Positions 1 through 12,800 are shown, numbered from the stretch's first letter. The stretch: DNA of 64,000 nucleotides from Cristatella mucedo (GCA_009760855.2 WPIO01000105.1:565001-629000), one strand, 5' to 3'. The notes: a model not told the origin generated them from the letters alone. Program-made: numbers and translations.

Positions 1-113
1 TGGCTACCGAAAGCCGCTTAGGCTGTGAGTGCGCTATACAAAACTCTCCTGCGTAACACCCACATGGTCTTTATGACTTTGTGGAGTTACTGACGGAGAT
101 ACATTACATTTTC
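1..113 (+). mobile_element. LINE-A 3' end fragment
   Basis: This is the 3' tail of a CR1/L2-group LINE that I call LINE-A. It reads into the window from the left and ends in the family's ATTAC-rich tail (about 99-110). The same tail occurs at 17,018, 20,076, 26,702, 30,105, 60,950 and 61,815 on the other strand. Only the 3' untranslated end is present, and it abuts a second LINE-A end in the same orientation. Confidence 0.75.
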
Positions 114-262
114 CTTTGTTCCGTGAGAGGAAGTCTGTTGGCTACCGAATGCGTACCAAAAGCCACTAAGGTTGTGAGTGTACTATAAAAAACTCTCCTG
201 CATAACACCCACATATTCTTTATGTCTTTGTGGAGTTACATATGGATATAAATTACATTACA
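114..262 (+). mobile_element. LINE-A 3' end, second copy
   Basis: A further LINE-A 3' end follows directly after the one at 1-113. It is the left end of the duplicated block and corresponds to about 32,901-33,045, where the LINE-A extends further upstream, to about 32,655. Confidence 0.7.
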
Positions 263-604
263 TTAGCGTAGCTAAGGCAGCCGCCGGCTTGGGAGACCCA
301 GAAGCTCGAAGAGATAAGCGTTTTAATGTCCATAGGGACGTAATTTCTTACAGGCTAAGGTCAAACAACTATCACCACAACTTTAACCAGGTCTTAGCTG
401 TAACAGTATCAATGAAATCAGCGATTAAAAAAGGCTGTATCAGTCTGCATTAGTACACAAAGAGCAATTCACTTGCACAAAGCTGATGGTGCGTAATACG
501 CCTGCGGCAGCTTGAGATTATCCAGCTGCTAGTAACTTTCTGATTTATGATGATCGCGAGCTAACCTACTATATTTTGTTACCGACATCCAAATGCATTC
601 CGAG
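263..604. other. Unassigned sequence in copy 1
   Basis: No gene or repeat was recognised here. The stretch is collinear with about 33,046-33,384 of copy 2. The reading frames seen do not resemble known proteins. Confidence 0.4.
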
Positions 605-2670
605 TTGTTATTGCTACTGCTACGGTCTGTGAATTATTCAGCAACAAAGGAAAAGTGCACCATAGCCAACGAAGATTCAGGAAGCTGAGAAGCCGCTCGA
701 TTGGGGTAGTCCGAGCATTGTCTTACACCGCTCAGTGCGTTCTCCCTCAAGCATCGTTGTCAGTGTCTCTAACTCAGTGGATATCAGGTCTGCGATAGCT
801 CCGGCCGCCCAAATTAACACGTTTCTTTGGAATCCTGGCTCAATATTTAATGAACATATTTTAACGGGCTACTTTGTATCTGAAAAAGGCCTTGAATAGC
901 TCAATTTGGTGGAGACCTGGCTAAAATCGGTTAACCGCCTGACCATTAAAGACGAAGCCATACCAAGCGTCTCCTCCTTTCACCCCACTAGATCAATCAA
1001 AACTGGAGTCCAAGTCCCAGTCACCACCGGCTCATTATTCTATTTCGATCCGTTTGTAAACACCACGAAGCAGTCTGTTGAACCCATTTTGAGTTCATTC
1101 GACAGCGAGCTATCAATAGTGGCAGTAGTCTATCCCCACGTAGGTACCAATTCCACCCCTATCTCAGATTTCTCTTATCCCATTTCGTTACGTCGAGCAA
1201 AAATTGATTTTTCCTCGTCAAGCCTGATTTCCAAATTCATTTTGATGAATCGCGTGACGCCTTCAGCCCCAAATTTTGCGCTCTGACTGTCTAATCGTCT
1301 CTTGCACTGTATGAGACGTGGCTCTACTCACATAAAAGATCACACACTCAAAAAAATGTTCTTCTACAACTGCACACTATCCTCACCAATTGTTGCCGCA
1401 TTCTGCTTATCCAAGTGCATGCCGGTTGCATTCAGTTAACAATATGTGCCCTTCTCTACATCCAAAGTAGCGTTTGAATCGTGAAACATCCAGACCGTTG
1501 ACATCTATGCTGTCCGTGCGAGAACATCTGCCTCGCCTCTGCTGCTCAATCTCCCTTCCGACCTGTCATCACTAGTAGATTGCCACAACACGACGCTGGC
1601 TGACATGTTTGACCAGTTTTCACCTGTGACTATACCCACTGTTCGCCTTCGCCCAGACTGCCTATTGTTTACCGCAGACATTGAACTATTTAGGTCTGCT
1701 GAGCACAAGCTTAAAAAGCATACGAAAGATCAGGAGTGACTGTCCATAAACAGACTTACGCGGGCTACTGTATGTCGCACCAATCAATCATCTCAAAGGC
1801 TAAGTCTAGCTTTTTAGGTTATAAGGTCAAGTAAGTGCCAGCTTGAAAAAGTAAAAGCACAGGATCAGGAATGGTTGTCAATCGACCGCCGCACTAGGAC
1901 TCCTGTAGATCGTACCAGTTGCTCCGATCACAGGCTAAGTCTAGCTTCTATAAAAACACTGTTTCATCACCGATGTAATATCCAAAAATGCTATTAAACT
2001 TTAAATGTCAGCGATCAACCGTCTTATTAACCACTACCAGGTTAGCCCATTACTTAGTGATACATATGAATCTAGCTGATCGGTTCTCTGGCCTCTTTGT
2101 CAAAAAGATAGACAAGATGAGGAAGTCAATCCCTAGCACGGCAGCATTCCCTATAGAATCATGTTCCTCAGTCCAATGCAGCTGTTCAAAGTTTGCAGTC
2201 AAGAAAGTCATTATTAACTTCGTCCTAAAGTTCGCATCTCAATCAAGGAAGACATCTAGTACTCTACTTCACATTTCTATTGTCCTGCTTCTACACTGCC
2301 GAGATCTGCTGCTGCAATGAATTACTAACGTCATAAATAAGTCATTTGCCTCTTGTCATGTCCCAGCAATTTTTGAAAAGATTATAGTCGGACCACTTCT
2401 CAAAAAAAGCAATGCTAGACTAAGAAGCAAATAGAACCCAGATGGATACCACATCTAAATTGGTTAATGCATTGGTGACATCCCGTCTTGACTCCTATAA
2501 CTCAATGCTTGCTGGTCTACCGGCACGTGTAATCAGGCGATTACTTCTCTCATTTCCGGTCTCTTCCTCTCTCACTCTTTCCTTTTCTCTTTGTGCTCTT
2601 TTTTCTCTGAGATGCTTTATTGAATGTGTCATTATTAAAATAATATTAATTACTGTATTCGTCAGTCAAA
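605..2670 (+). mobile_element. LINE-B, decayed, endonuclease to RT end
   Basis: This is a decayed CR1/L2-group LINE, family LINE-B here. Frames around 900-1,290 read as part of the apurinic-like endonuclease: a degenerate VETWLKS motif matches the TETWLK / TKTWLK motif in the copies at 17,890 and 29,400. About 1,510-1,740 matches the region between endonuclease and reverse transcriptase. About 2,442-2,545 reads DTTSKLVNALVTSRLDSYNS, the C-terminal RT region seen in many LINE-B copies here. Frameshifts and stops make it non-functional. Copy 2 (33,385-34,830) lacks about 450 bp after 1,197 and about 140 bp after 1,830. Confidence 0.75.
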
Positions 2671-3480
2671 AGAACTTTTGTTCACCTGCTGGGGTTCAGT
2701 GCCAGTATTTATGGGTGAAAGTAAGGCTCCTACTCTCGGAGTAAAGCCACCAGATGGCTAGCTCTTAGCAACTCTCGACCGCATACCTTCGAGCATCTTC
2801 CTGGTCGTATCTTAGCTGACAGTAATCCCCGAGAGCTAACTAGTTGTTTTTTTCAATGAACTGGTTAACCTGCTTGACATCGCCGCCACGTCGCCTCGTC
2901 TTCCGGTCTTCGCCTAATTTCTGCAGCGATGCCTACCGCCCCCCGATCAGGCGATCGATTCTTCGTTCCGGACGGCTCAGGCATCTTCAAATTTTGTCTA
3001 ACTGCCTCTTCGGCTTTGTGCAGGCTGATGCTGCAGACATTGCACTTCTGTGCAGTGTTTGGTGTCTCAAGTCCAGGGTTTTTCAGAGGCAGTGCATGTC
3101 GGGTAGATGGCTGTTTACTGCTCTTCAATGCTATACGGCAGAATACTAACGAGCTCTTTTGGATGAAATTTGATGGAAAACGCATTTTGCTAGTATTATA
3201 TAGCTAGTTTGTGCAGTTAGCAGGTAACGCACTTTGTGCTCAACTCATTTGTGCGAACATTTTTAGAGCTAGCACTATATATGTATACATATATATTTTA
3301 TATTTATATTTAAATAACTTTATATGTATATGCATATTTATTTTATAAAATATATCTTCGATTTATTAGGGAAGGTATGTGATATTGCTACAGGTTAGCC
3401 TCGAAATGGATTGTTTTTGCTGCTAAAATATTTGGTACGAGCAAAAACATTGGTACGAGCAAAAACAAATATTATCGTGA
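2671..3480. other. Unassigned, AT-rich towards the right end
   Basis: No convincing gene. The stretch 2,970-3,140 has no counterpart in copy 2, which has a different block of about 245 bp at 35,153-35,397 between the same flanks. The part at 3,270-3,350 is nearly pure A/T with TATA-type runs. Everything lies downstream of the minus-strand IAP-like gene. Confidence 0.45.
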
Positions 3481-3529
3481 GCTATTCATTTGGTGCAAAA
3501 ATAAATGCTGAAACATATTTGCGATTATA

Positions 3530-3535
3530 TTTATT
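3530..3535 (-). terminator. Polyadenylation signal of the IAP-like gene, copy 1
   Basis: AATAAA on the minus strand, about 90 bp after the RING stop codon. Copy 2 keeps it at 35,775-35,780. Position and conservation fit a real 3' end, although A/T-rich sequence makes chance occurrence possible. Confidence 0.5.
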
Positions 3536-3622
3536 GCGTCGCTGATCCAATATTTTGAGAGTGGCTGAAAGCTGAGATCAGATGACCTCTATAAATACTG
3601 TAAGGCCGGAATCGTTGCACCT

Positions 3623-3813
3623 TCAACAATATGTGACAAGTTTTGCATTGACGATTTGACGACACATAGGACAAGAATGCACTTGATCTGCACACTCCTG
3701 GCACACACAAAAGTGACCGCAAGGGCTCATCGTAATCCTTATAGGCTTAACTAGGCAGACTTTGCATGTTACCAATGCGCGTAGTCGATCCAACTCGACA
3801 GCATTAGCAGCAG
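3623..3813 (-). CDS. RING terminal exon, copy 1
   Basis: A 191-bp terminal exon. The acceptor is excellent: a pyrimidine run ending TTTTTCAG just before 3,813. The exon is entered in phase 1 and ends at a TGA. It reads LVTCKVCLV, then [13 protein letters not shown], then SCPMCR, giving Cys-x2-Cys-x11-Cys-x-His-x3-Cys-x2-Cys-x6-Cys-x2-Cys. This is exactly the spacing of IAP/BIRC RING fingers (E3 ubiquitin ligase module). The RING sits at the extreme C-terminus, as in IAPs. All eight ligands are present. An ATG 40 bases further upstream lies in the intron and is not the start. Confidence 0.88.
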
Positions 3814-6800
3814 CTGAAAAAGGAAAAAGCTTGAATAAATAAGCGGTAGGCAATAAACAGTAATCGAAAAGTCAAGGTGCTGGAAGAATGCTTGTACTAT
3901 GCATGCGGTCCAGTAATAAAACAACTTTTGCAACCCGTGTAATGAGGGCATCCCTCAGCTTGACTGTATGTAAAAAGCCACACACACCACTCAAGGGTCA
4001 ACTGGACATGCCATCATGGAGCCGCTAATGCGTGCTACTGACGAATAGATTGAGTTCCGTACAAACTCAAGCAACTTGAGAATTTGGTAGAAGGTGCACA
4101 CACCTTCTTAATGGCTGTCATACCGCAGAAGACGTATGTCCTTGTAGATTTCTTCAGAATTAAATTTTTATAAGGAGTCAAGAGAATTTAAAGCCCAGTG
4201 TCTAAGCTGTCAGTGCCTTTGTGGATTGGCACCCTTCAATCGGTTGTGTACAATCAGCTATGGCGGTTCTCCTTTGTAATGCTCCGGCTCAGTTACTTCT
4301 ACCCAATGTCAGCCTCAAGAAAAGCCTAGTTGACGTAGGATGCTTGTGACTTAGGTCGTTGGTCTCGATAAAGAAAGGTTGCTGGTAAATAGGTAGATAT
4401 ATATAATAGGTAAATAGTTAATAGGTAAATCTCAGTCAGGCTAGACAAAGTGCATCGATATTCCTTTCAAAGCCATGGCAGAATCCCTATGTCTTGGCTC
4501 TTGGCATGGTTTAACCAAGTCACACAAATGTCAAGGTAAATATTTATGAGTTATTTCAAAACTAATTGACCCACACAAATATGGTTGTATCGATTCGAGA
4601 AAGTAATGTTAGCTAAAGAAATTCAAGCTTAGCTCATGTTGAACAGCCTCGCGTCGATTGATACAGAAAATTCTTACCGGCCATCATTCCGCACGCAGTG
4701 CAAAAGTATAGCCTGCTGCACGACGTCAAAAAGCAATAATATAGTAAATCCAGTAAATTAGTCAACATCTTATTGGATGTTGACTAATTTACTGGATTTA
4801 TTAATTAAAGGTCAGTGGATTATTCCAACAGAATATTTAATTAGTTCATTCTATGGCAGGCTGAAAAATTATCTATGGCTGGCCGAGAAATGTTCGGCTG
4901 CAATCTACAACGATTAGAACGTCTTTTCTCTGTTTCTTCGTATATAAAATATAGAAAAAGGGGTTTTAAATCTAAAATGAGACCTTTAGCGACCTGCTCA
5001 TTCCAGTTAGAAGTCAATCCCAGGATCTGCATTCCAAGTATGGTTAAAGAGAAGAATGACAACTAATTATCATACATTGTCAGCATGAAGAACTTGCGAA
5101 AAATAATGCACAAAACAAATGCTCTACCCAACTGGTAGTTCTTTAGCTCGTTTTAAAATTAAGTCCCATCAGGGAACTTCTTTGTGTTAGGTGATGTGCA
5201 TTTCTGGCTTCTGGGATCATGTGAACTACTGCTAAAGTCTGGAATAGAATGAGATCAAAACACTCTTGCATTTAGGGAGCCAGATATTTATTCACATTTG
5301 TTTTGTTTTAGTCTTTTAACTTAGTTTAGTAAGTTGTGAGCAGCATGTTAAAAACAAAAAAGCCTACCACAAAATGCTGTCGCACGTTCAGACCAGTTTC
5401 AAATAGCTCAGGCCTAGTTACTTAGATGAGGTTATTCGCTGATCTGCTTGCTGTCGCCTGCTTTACTTTATTAAGCCAACTGGGATCGGCCTTCATTGGA
5501 TGATTACGAATTATCGTAAGCAATCGTTTCTTTCAAAAACAACCATCGGCAGTGCCGCAGAATATGTCTCAATTGCATTTATCGGTTTTTAAACTGACTA
5601 TTACTTTTGCTGTTGATAGTCTGGTAATGTCAGCATTACTGTTTTCTGCCTCACGTATTTCCACGTATTCTTTCACAACCTCATAGTACTCCTCCAGAAG
5701 CTGTGAATGAATGTGGCTGTGCTTGAGTTGTTTGTGTGGCTGGCCTAGGTTAAGCCCTCTCAGAGACATGCTTTACCGACTAGAATTTCAGGCACGGTTA
5801 TTTTTTTTTCAAATTTTTTCATCAAGCCTGCTTTTCATATTTAGATAAAAGGTTATGATAATCAGAACGGACTATCCATTTTGAGATTTTGAGCCATTTT
5901 GAGTGCTACAAGACAATGCTGATGTTTATGCTGACTCTCTGCAATTAGGACGCGTCAGGGTTTAATTGGAAATGTGAATAAAATGTAAACAGCAATTGAC
6001 GGCAGCCAAAATGTCTTTTGATTATTCTAATTTTGACAATGATAAGTCCGTGTTACTGACCTTCGGCGTCTGCCTCAGTTTGGTCCAGAGAGTGTAATTC
6101 TTGGAGATATTTGGTATATCCACGGTTTCGCATCATCTCAAGGAGAGATTCCCGTAAATTCGTTTGTACGTATCCTAATGGGCCACTTTTGGGTACAGCG
6201 CCAAGCTGTGGTAAGATAGCAGGCTGTGTATTAGGACAGCTGTCACCTACTAAAATATATAAAAGACGATGAGTTATAATCTACATTAAGATATTCTGCT
6301 TGTGAGTAATAAGTGAAAATGATTCTTAGCAGCACTCTGTCAGCAAACTGTCAGCTTTAATTCACCCAGAACTAGGCAGCCTTAAAATAATTGCTTCTTG
6401 GTAAAGACTTTTAGGATTCGAAAGGTATCTCAATATAAGTGCAATCGAGGATATTTCACTTAAGCATTTATGAGCAAGTACAAACTAATCGTTACACTCA
6501 AAGCATTCAAGTATATTTCTTGTTATAACAAGAAATATACTTGAATGCTTTGGTATATAGTAATCTTAAGGCGTTTGTGATTGCACCTCCAGAGAACTCT
6601 CTTTATCGGCATTTGCATGATTGAATCGGAGATTTGCATGATTGAATTGTTAGTGATAGCATGCTTAATAATAGCAAGCATAACATGGTAATCAGTGTCA
6701 AGCACGGGGTCAGCATGCAAGTATGGTTTATAACAGCATGCACAGTGTCCGCATGCATAAGCTCACAAAGAACGAATCTTTCAGACCCATTAAATCAATG

Positions 6801-9800
6801 AGAAACAGATGGGTGTTCAAGTCAGGGGATGTCATTACGCAAGTCGGGAGTAGGTTCCAGGCTTTGGGAGCATATGAACTAAATGCATCGTCTCCGTTTG
6901 AGGTTCGTGCACTGTATAGGTAACGATTCGATTCCGAAAAGAGGGAGGCATGATGCTTAAACCTGGTGTGTGAGTAGATATGATACGCTGGTCAATTGTA
7001 ATACCTGATATAGGAGCGGTCGTGGCGTGATTTTGAACTTTCTCTCCACGTGAGTACGAGTCCTTATCCACCAAACTTGGTAGTGAGGTATTTGCTATGA
7101 ACTTGCAGCTACGCGACAACCTATGGGGAAGTAATTGTAAGCAAAATTAAATACTCCAAAGACCATGTGTAGCAAAATAAATAATTATGATAGCATTGTA
7201 TTCAAATCTTTTAAAATGAAATTCAATTAAAACGATACTAGTTCTATCCTTTAGCATAACTATTTATAAATCTCCGAAAAGGAACATCACATAAGCTGGA
7301 AATGAAACAAGTCAGTGGGGTAGTTAATGTCAGCAAGCATAGGTACTACCAAGGTAATTCACTGGATTTGAGCAAAGACTTACTGCGAGCAACTTATTAC
7401 GTTTGAAGAGAGCTTTCCCGAAAGGAAATCACTCCGTCAGTGATTTTCCAGCTGCCACGATAAGCTACAGATTCAATTTTTACATTGGCAGATATCTATT
7501 GCTCAACCACGAAGTCTCCATCTTGACCAATTGACGGCATGCTAATTATGTGCAAGAACTATGCATGCAAATATTCTATCGCAAACGCAGAGTGTGTTCT
7601 CCACGGACAAAACAGTACCCTTGCATTCATTTGCCTCTCCCTCATTATTAAAAACGCAATCATGCACAGGTTAGTATGCTATTGCTATATAGTATTGCAT
7701 AAATTTGGGCCTGTTTATAGGGATACCACATCTAAGTTGGTTCATACATTTGTGACATCCCGTCGTGACGTCTGTAACTCACTACTTTCTGGTCTACCGG
7801 CCTGTGCAATCAAGCGCTTACAGCTGGTGCAAAATTCTGCAGGTAGGCTTGTCTATCTAGAGCGTCGAAGTTGCCACATCACACCGCTCTCGCCGACCTG
7901 CACCAAATAAATAAATAAATAAATCCTAGCTGATTAAACAGCCTCTTTTTGTATAGCAACAGAAGAGCCTTTACGGCTATCACCACCGCCTGCAGTGGAG
8001 ATAAAGAATCGCCCACTGCAGGAGTTGAACCCATGACCTCGGGACCGAGGTCGTGCTCACCACTGGCTACCAGTCAAGCAACGGATCGACTCCAAGGTTT
8101 TGTGGGTCACTTTTAGGTCACTTCATTCTTTGGCTCCTGCTTACCAATAAGATTGACTCTCCCATCAGGCTAACGATCGTACCAGTCACTTTTCGGAAAC
8201 TGACAGGTTGCCTATACCTCAAAAAACCTCAAATCCAATCTTTTGGAGACTTTCGTTGGCATCAGACCTGCATCAGGCCCACAACGGCAGTGGCGATCAA
8301 GCCGCTAGCAGCCATCTGCCTCTTGGCTCGGCCCGTGAGGTCAAGCTGCCACCGAGGTGGGATGGCTCTAAGAAGCCTAGTGTCACTCATTTACTTGAAA
8401 GCCACTCTTTGGCTGGTTATGGTGCATCAGGTAAGTGCCCTCACCATTTCAACTGCTTATTCTGCATAATACGATCCCGTGCCCAAAGCCTGGAACGAAC
8501 TCACACCCAACTTCCATAAAACCTCCCCTGATTTGACCAAATTTAAAAATAAATTCAAAATGCACCTATTTATAAAATCATTTAGTGGATCCACGTGATT
8601 CGTCCTTTCATGCGCTTATGCGTGCTGACACTGCTGAATGCTGCCGCTAACCAGACTTGCATGCTGACCCGGTGCATGTCACAAATAACTGTGAAATTTT
8701 AATGTTTATCAAGCTTGATATTTCCACTCACCATTTGATCGTGTTTCCTTTGCAGCAAATGTAAAGCGTCTAGAAAGAGATTGAGTTCTCTGAGGGCGCT
8801 TTATCAAAAGTATTAATATATTATAAATAAAAAATGCCTAATTTTTTATTTCCATGTTAAATGATCCACTACCACAGCATAGTTTTTCCGCTGACGTATT
8901 TTATTTTCTAAAATTCATATTTCCGCTATAAAACGTGTCTCTCTTTCGGTATGAATCCCGGTTTCTTAAATCCCAGTTTCTTAAAATGCCACGGAATGAA
9001 ACCGTACCCATTTCAAAACGTCAAGCGTGTTACTCATATCCAAACCAAGTGCTTTACGCCATGAAATTCTGTAGGGCAGTGCATTTTATTGTGATGGCGA
9101 ACTTTAGAATGATTTTTCAAAACCAATCTTAATTTGACGGTATTTAAAAAAAATACTACAAGGTCAATGTTTCTTATCAATAGTCAAGATAGTCATCGCG
9201 ACGAATAGCGACCAGTATTAATTTATTTTAAAACTTGCATTAAATTCCTTTTTAAAACAATGTTAACAGAACAGAATCTCCAACTAGTCAATTTCCAGAT
9301 TCCGAAAATACGCCTTAACAATCGATTAGCTACAACACCGACAATAAAGAATACTAGCTGATTCAACAGCCTCTTTTATTTTGCGACAGAAAAGCCTGTA
9401 AGGCTATCATTAACACTTACACTTACAGGATTGCCCACCGAAGGATTCGAACCCATGACCTTGGGACCGAGGTCGTGTAAAGCAACCGCCTCTCCTAGTG
9501 TGCCGTTACGGCTCACCGACAACATAATTAGGTATAACATCGGTACAGGTGACATGCACAGAATCAGCTTGCAAATACATTTAGCAAATATGATAGTGGC
9601 AGCTTGCACGGTGTCAGCACACATAACCGGAGTCAGTTTTGAGTTATAGTCTTTCCAGTTTCCGAGTCGCACTTGGTTTGCCAATAATTAGTAAGTTTAA
9701 TTGATCATCAGTTAATCTGAGAACATTTGCTGCCATCCATATGGAAATGTGAGCAATACATACAGCAAGGGTTTGTAGGGAATTCGAAGTGCTTCAGAGT

Positions 9801-12800
9801 GATCAATATTACCCACAGTGAGTAGTTTATATAAAGGACATCCACAACAATATCGACGGTGAGAAGCCTAACTGAAAAGGCATTCTTCTGAACCACAAAA
9901 GCACTTGTTTATCAAGCATGATATCTCACCATTCAATTGCATTTCCCTTGCAAATGTAAAGCGCCTAGAAAGAGATTGAGTTCTCTGAGGGTGCTTTATC
10001 AAGTGCATTATTATTGTTATTATTACAAGCAAAACATATTTGTTTTCATATAGCTGAAAGACGTAACGGCGTTTCAGACCCCACCGTACCGTTTAGAAAA
10101 ATTTATCCGTGCTGGTGTATGCACTAGTGTATACATTAATCAGTTGTGCAAAGACCTAGCTCATGCCATTGCTTGGCGCCTTACTTTAAGTGGCGTAATC
10201 TTGCTGATTGGTTAACGTTTCTTAGGTAGAAGTATTCCACTCCACAGTAGAAGCATGACACCAAGCCCAGGTGTCCTGAAAAACAGAAGCTAATACTATC
10301 GATCATCGGTTCGAAATAAAACGACGAAAGAAAAAAATTTCTGAGAACCCTAGCATTAAGAACTGCAATTACAAAAATTTATGCAACAGTAGAGGAAAAC
10401 TTCACGGCTGTTGGAGCAGAAGCAACGGAAAAGATGTTCTAATGAATTGAAATTATATCGAAGGCTATCTAAAGGATTTGGGTGACACGAGGAAGCATAA
10501 ATTAGGTAGCGTTTTCGATGGGTAGTCAGGAGCTTTCTAAAAGAGGTCATCCAAAAGAATGCGACAATAAATAAGTCAATATTTTCCTTGGTGGCGACAA
10601 GGTTCGTGTCGAATATAGGAGCTTTAACGTGGCTCCAGCGAAGTTCACCACGTACAAGAAAATCCTTCTAATCAGGTCAAAATCTTCACAGTAGTAAGAA
10701 TCTAGAAGTAGGCAGACTTTCTTGAGCAGCTGCTCCGGTTTACTAGTGAAAGTTCATCGATTGAAAAACTGCTACTTTTCAAGAAGATTTGCTGGCTGTC
10801 TATTTTGAGAGCTCATATTCCTGATTTCCGATTTGTACTAGGCTGTCCTCTGACCAGTCAATAACTGCATTGTCATGCATATTGTGAATGTTCCTGCTGA
10901 GTTTGAATGCCTGTAATCGAAGCTGCAAGAATGGCAATGTAGTTTTCTCGGTAAAAGGCTGGGGGATCAAATATGCTCATCTGTCCTTAATCCTCAAGAT
11001 AAATGAATGCTAAACCGTGCATGGTGAATAATAATGTCGGTGCTTAATTTGACGGCAGATGACTTTAGGTCATTCCGTGCATCTAAAATTGCTACTTGGC
11101 TGCTAAAGTGCATACTGTCATCCACGCATTCGTCCGTTCTGGAAACTGTACACGGTCACCGGCGTTGTGGCTGTTCCCAATGACATGGATCTCACTAAAG
11201 AGAGCCGAGAATGGCGTCCCTGATCTTCGATCCTTCTGCATGCAGTTTTTGCAGGTAATCACTCACATCAGAATAAATTTAAGCGTTCGTGTAAGTTTTA
11301 GATGAGGATGCAGCTACAGCTCACAAGGGATAATTTGAGGTCAAGGCTATTGGCCCTGCAGTGAGTGTCCCTCCCGTTCTGTCCGGATAGTCAACTCGGC
11401 AGAGAACTAAAACAGAAATAGTGCTGTGGGATTGTACAGTAAGCGAAATAAACTCTTTTCCTCATTCGTCAGAAGTGAGGTAAATGATCAGTTTACTATC
11501 TCAAGTCAAAGTAGAAAGAGACTATGATGCTGAGTGGTGGATGGTTAGCAAAGAAAACTGCTTTAAAGACCGAAAAGTAACCGTGCACACCTTCCCTCTG
11601 CACTCAAAAAAGGAAGCTCTCAATTCACGTGCATTTAACCACCAGGATCGTCTTTAGCCATGCCTTGTTGTCAGCCTTATGGACTAATTCACGTCCATCT
11701 AACCGGGTGGGTCGTCTTTAACCATGCCTTGTAGTCAGCCTTATGAACTAGTTCAGTTTATTGACACTGATTAGCGATATTCTAATTCACAAGCTAATGA
11801 AACCACAAACCTGAAAGACATATGCAAAATGGTTAACGCGAACGTGAAGAGGAACGAGTAGGTTCCTCTTCACGTTCGCGTTAACCATTTTGCATATGTC
11901 TTTCAAAAGTGTCTAGCCAAGTACAGCAATTGATAGGGAAATTTTAAGGGATTTCCTAATTTCAATCAAGTGGGAGCTTCGGAATTCAGTTACTGCAGTT
12001 ACTTCAGTGACCGCACGTATTTTCAAGATAATTATTATCGACTGGGGTTGCAGTTATCTTTTATGAATAAAATAGGTAATAGGTTAGAATCTAGGGTTGA
12101 CAATCCCCAAATATAAGCCTCGCTCCGATGAATCGGCTGCATCTAAAAGAGGCACACATCCCGAAAGAGTGCTGTTAGGTTAGGTCGATAAGCCTCCCTA
12201 AACTGTATGAATACCTATGCACTGGCTTGCAAAGGTACCAGAGTACGTAGCAGTAGCAGCAGCAGTAGTAGCAGCAGCAGTTACAGAAGTCAGACAAAGA
12301 GTCAAGAACCCGAAAACCAGGCCACTGGCCACTTTCCCAGGCGTTCCACCATACGTGTAGCTGCAGAACAAACTTGAACCCAGCCGTGCAGAACTTCGTC
12401 AGCATCGCACCAAGCCGTGGCAGGGCAGCATCGCACCAAGCCGTGGCAGGGCAGCATCGCACCAAGCCGTGGCAGGGCAGCATCGCACCAAGCCGTGGCA
12501 GGGCAGCTAGTCAGTTGGAGCCTGCATTCCAGAGTCGGTCGGCTAGAAGCTGAGTCGGCTCCTGAATGCCGGTATGAATGATCTGTGTCACAAATCTCTA
12601 CTCTAAATTCCACCGGTCGGAGCCTAGGGGTAAGATGCAAGCACCCCATGTTCGTGGTCACCGGTTAAAGTCCCACCATAGGTCATGGCCACAAATTAAC
12701 CGCCAGGGATCTTCTGCATATACATAAAGGAGGGCGTTGATTCAGCTGACCTCCACATTTTAATTCGGGGGAAGTATTCACCTAACCGAGCATAGCCAAA

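Larger units (their letters stand above)
3814..6060 (-). other. Intron between linker and RING exons, copy 1
   Basis: A 2.25 kb intron. It contains a perfect 25-bp-arm hairpin (4,745-4,800) and a 66-codon open frame (5,769-5,569) that is identical in protein in copy 2. The open frame at 5,062-4,841 is interrupted by an insertion in copy 2 and is not coding. Otherwise I see A/T-rich sequence without recognised elements. Confidence 0.6.

Noticed and set aside
3623-3853. ATG at 3,853 as start of a 76-residue RING protein
   Set aside because: The first 13 codons are the pyrimidine-rich end of the intron; an acceptor precedes the conserved part. The same applies at 36,094 and 57,054.
10356-10640. 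Minus-strand frame reading [14 protein letters not shown] that looked like another exon
   Set aside because: A 4-bp difference in copy 2 (42,793) shifts the frame, and the acceptor is poor.
11096-11340. Minus-strand piece containing [13 protein letters not shown] that resembled BIR sequence
   Set aside because: No zinc-binding cysteines and no matching phase; exon 2 at 10,185-10,275 is a much better continuation.
12302-12661. 119-codon minus-strand frame with repeated Cys-rich units
   Set aside because: It is generated by the 26-bp minisatellite read in successive frames; no start context, splice site or domain.
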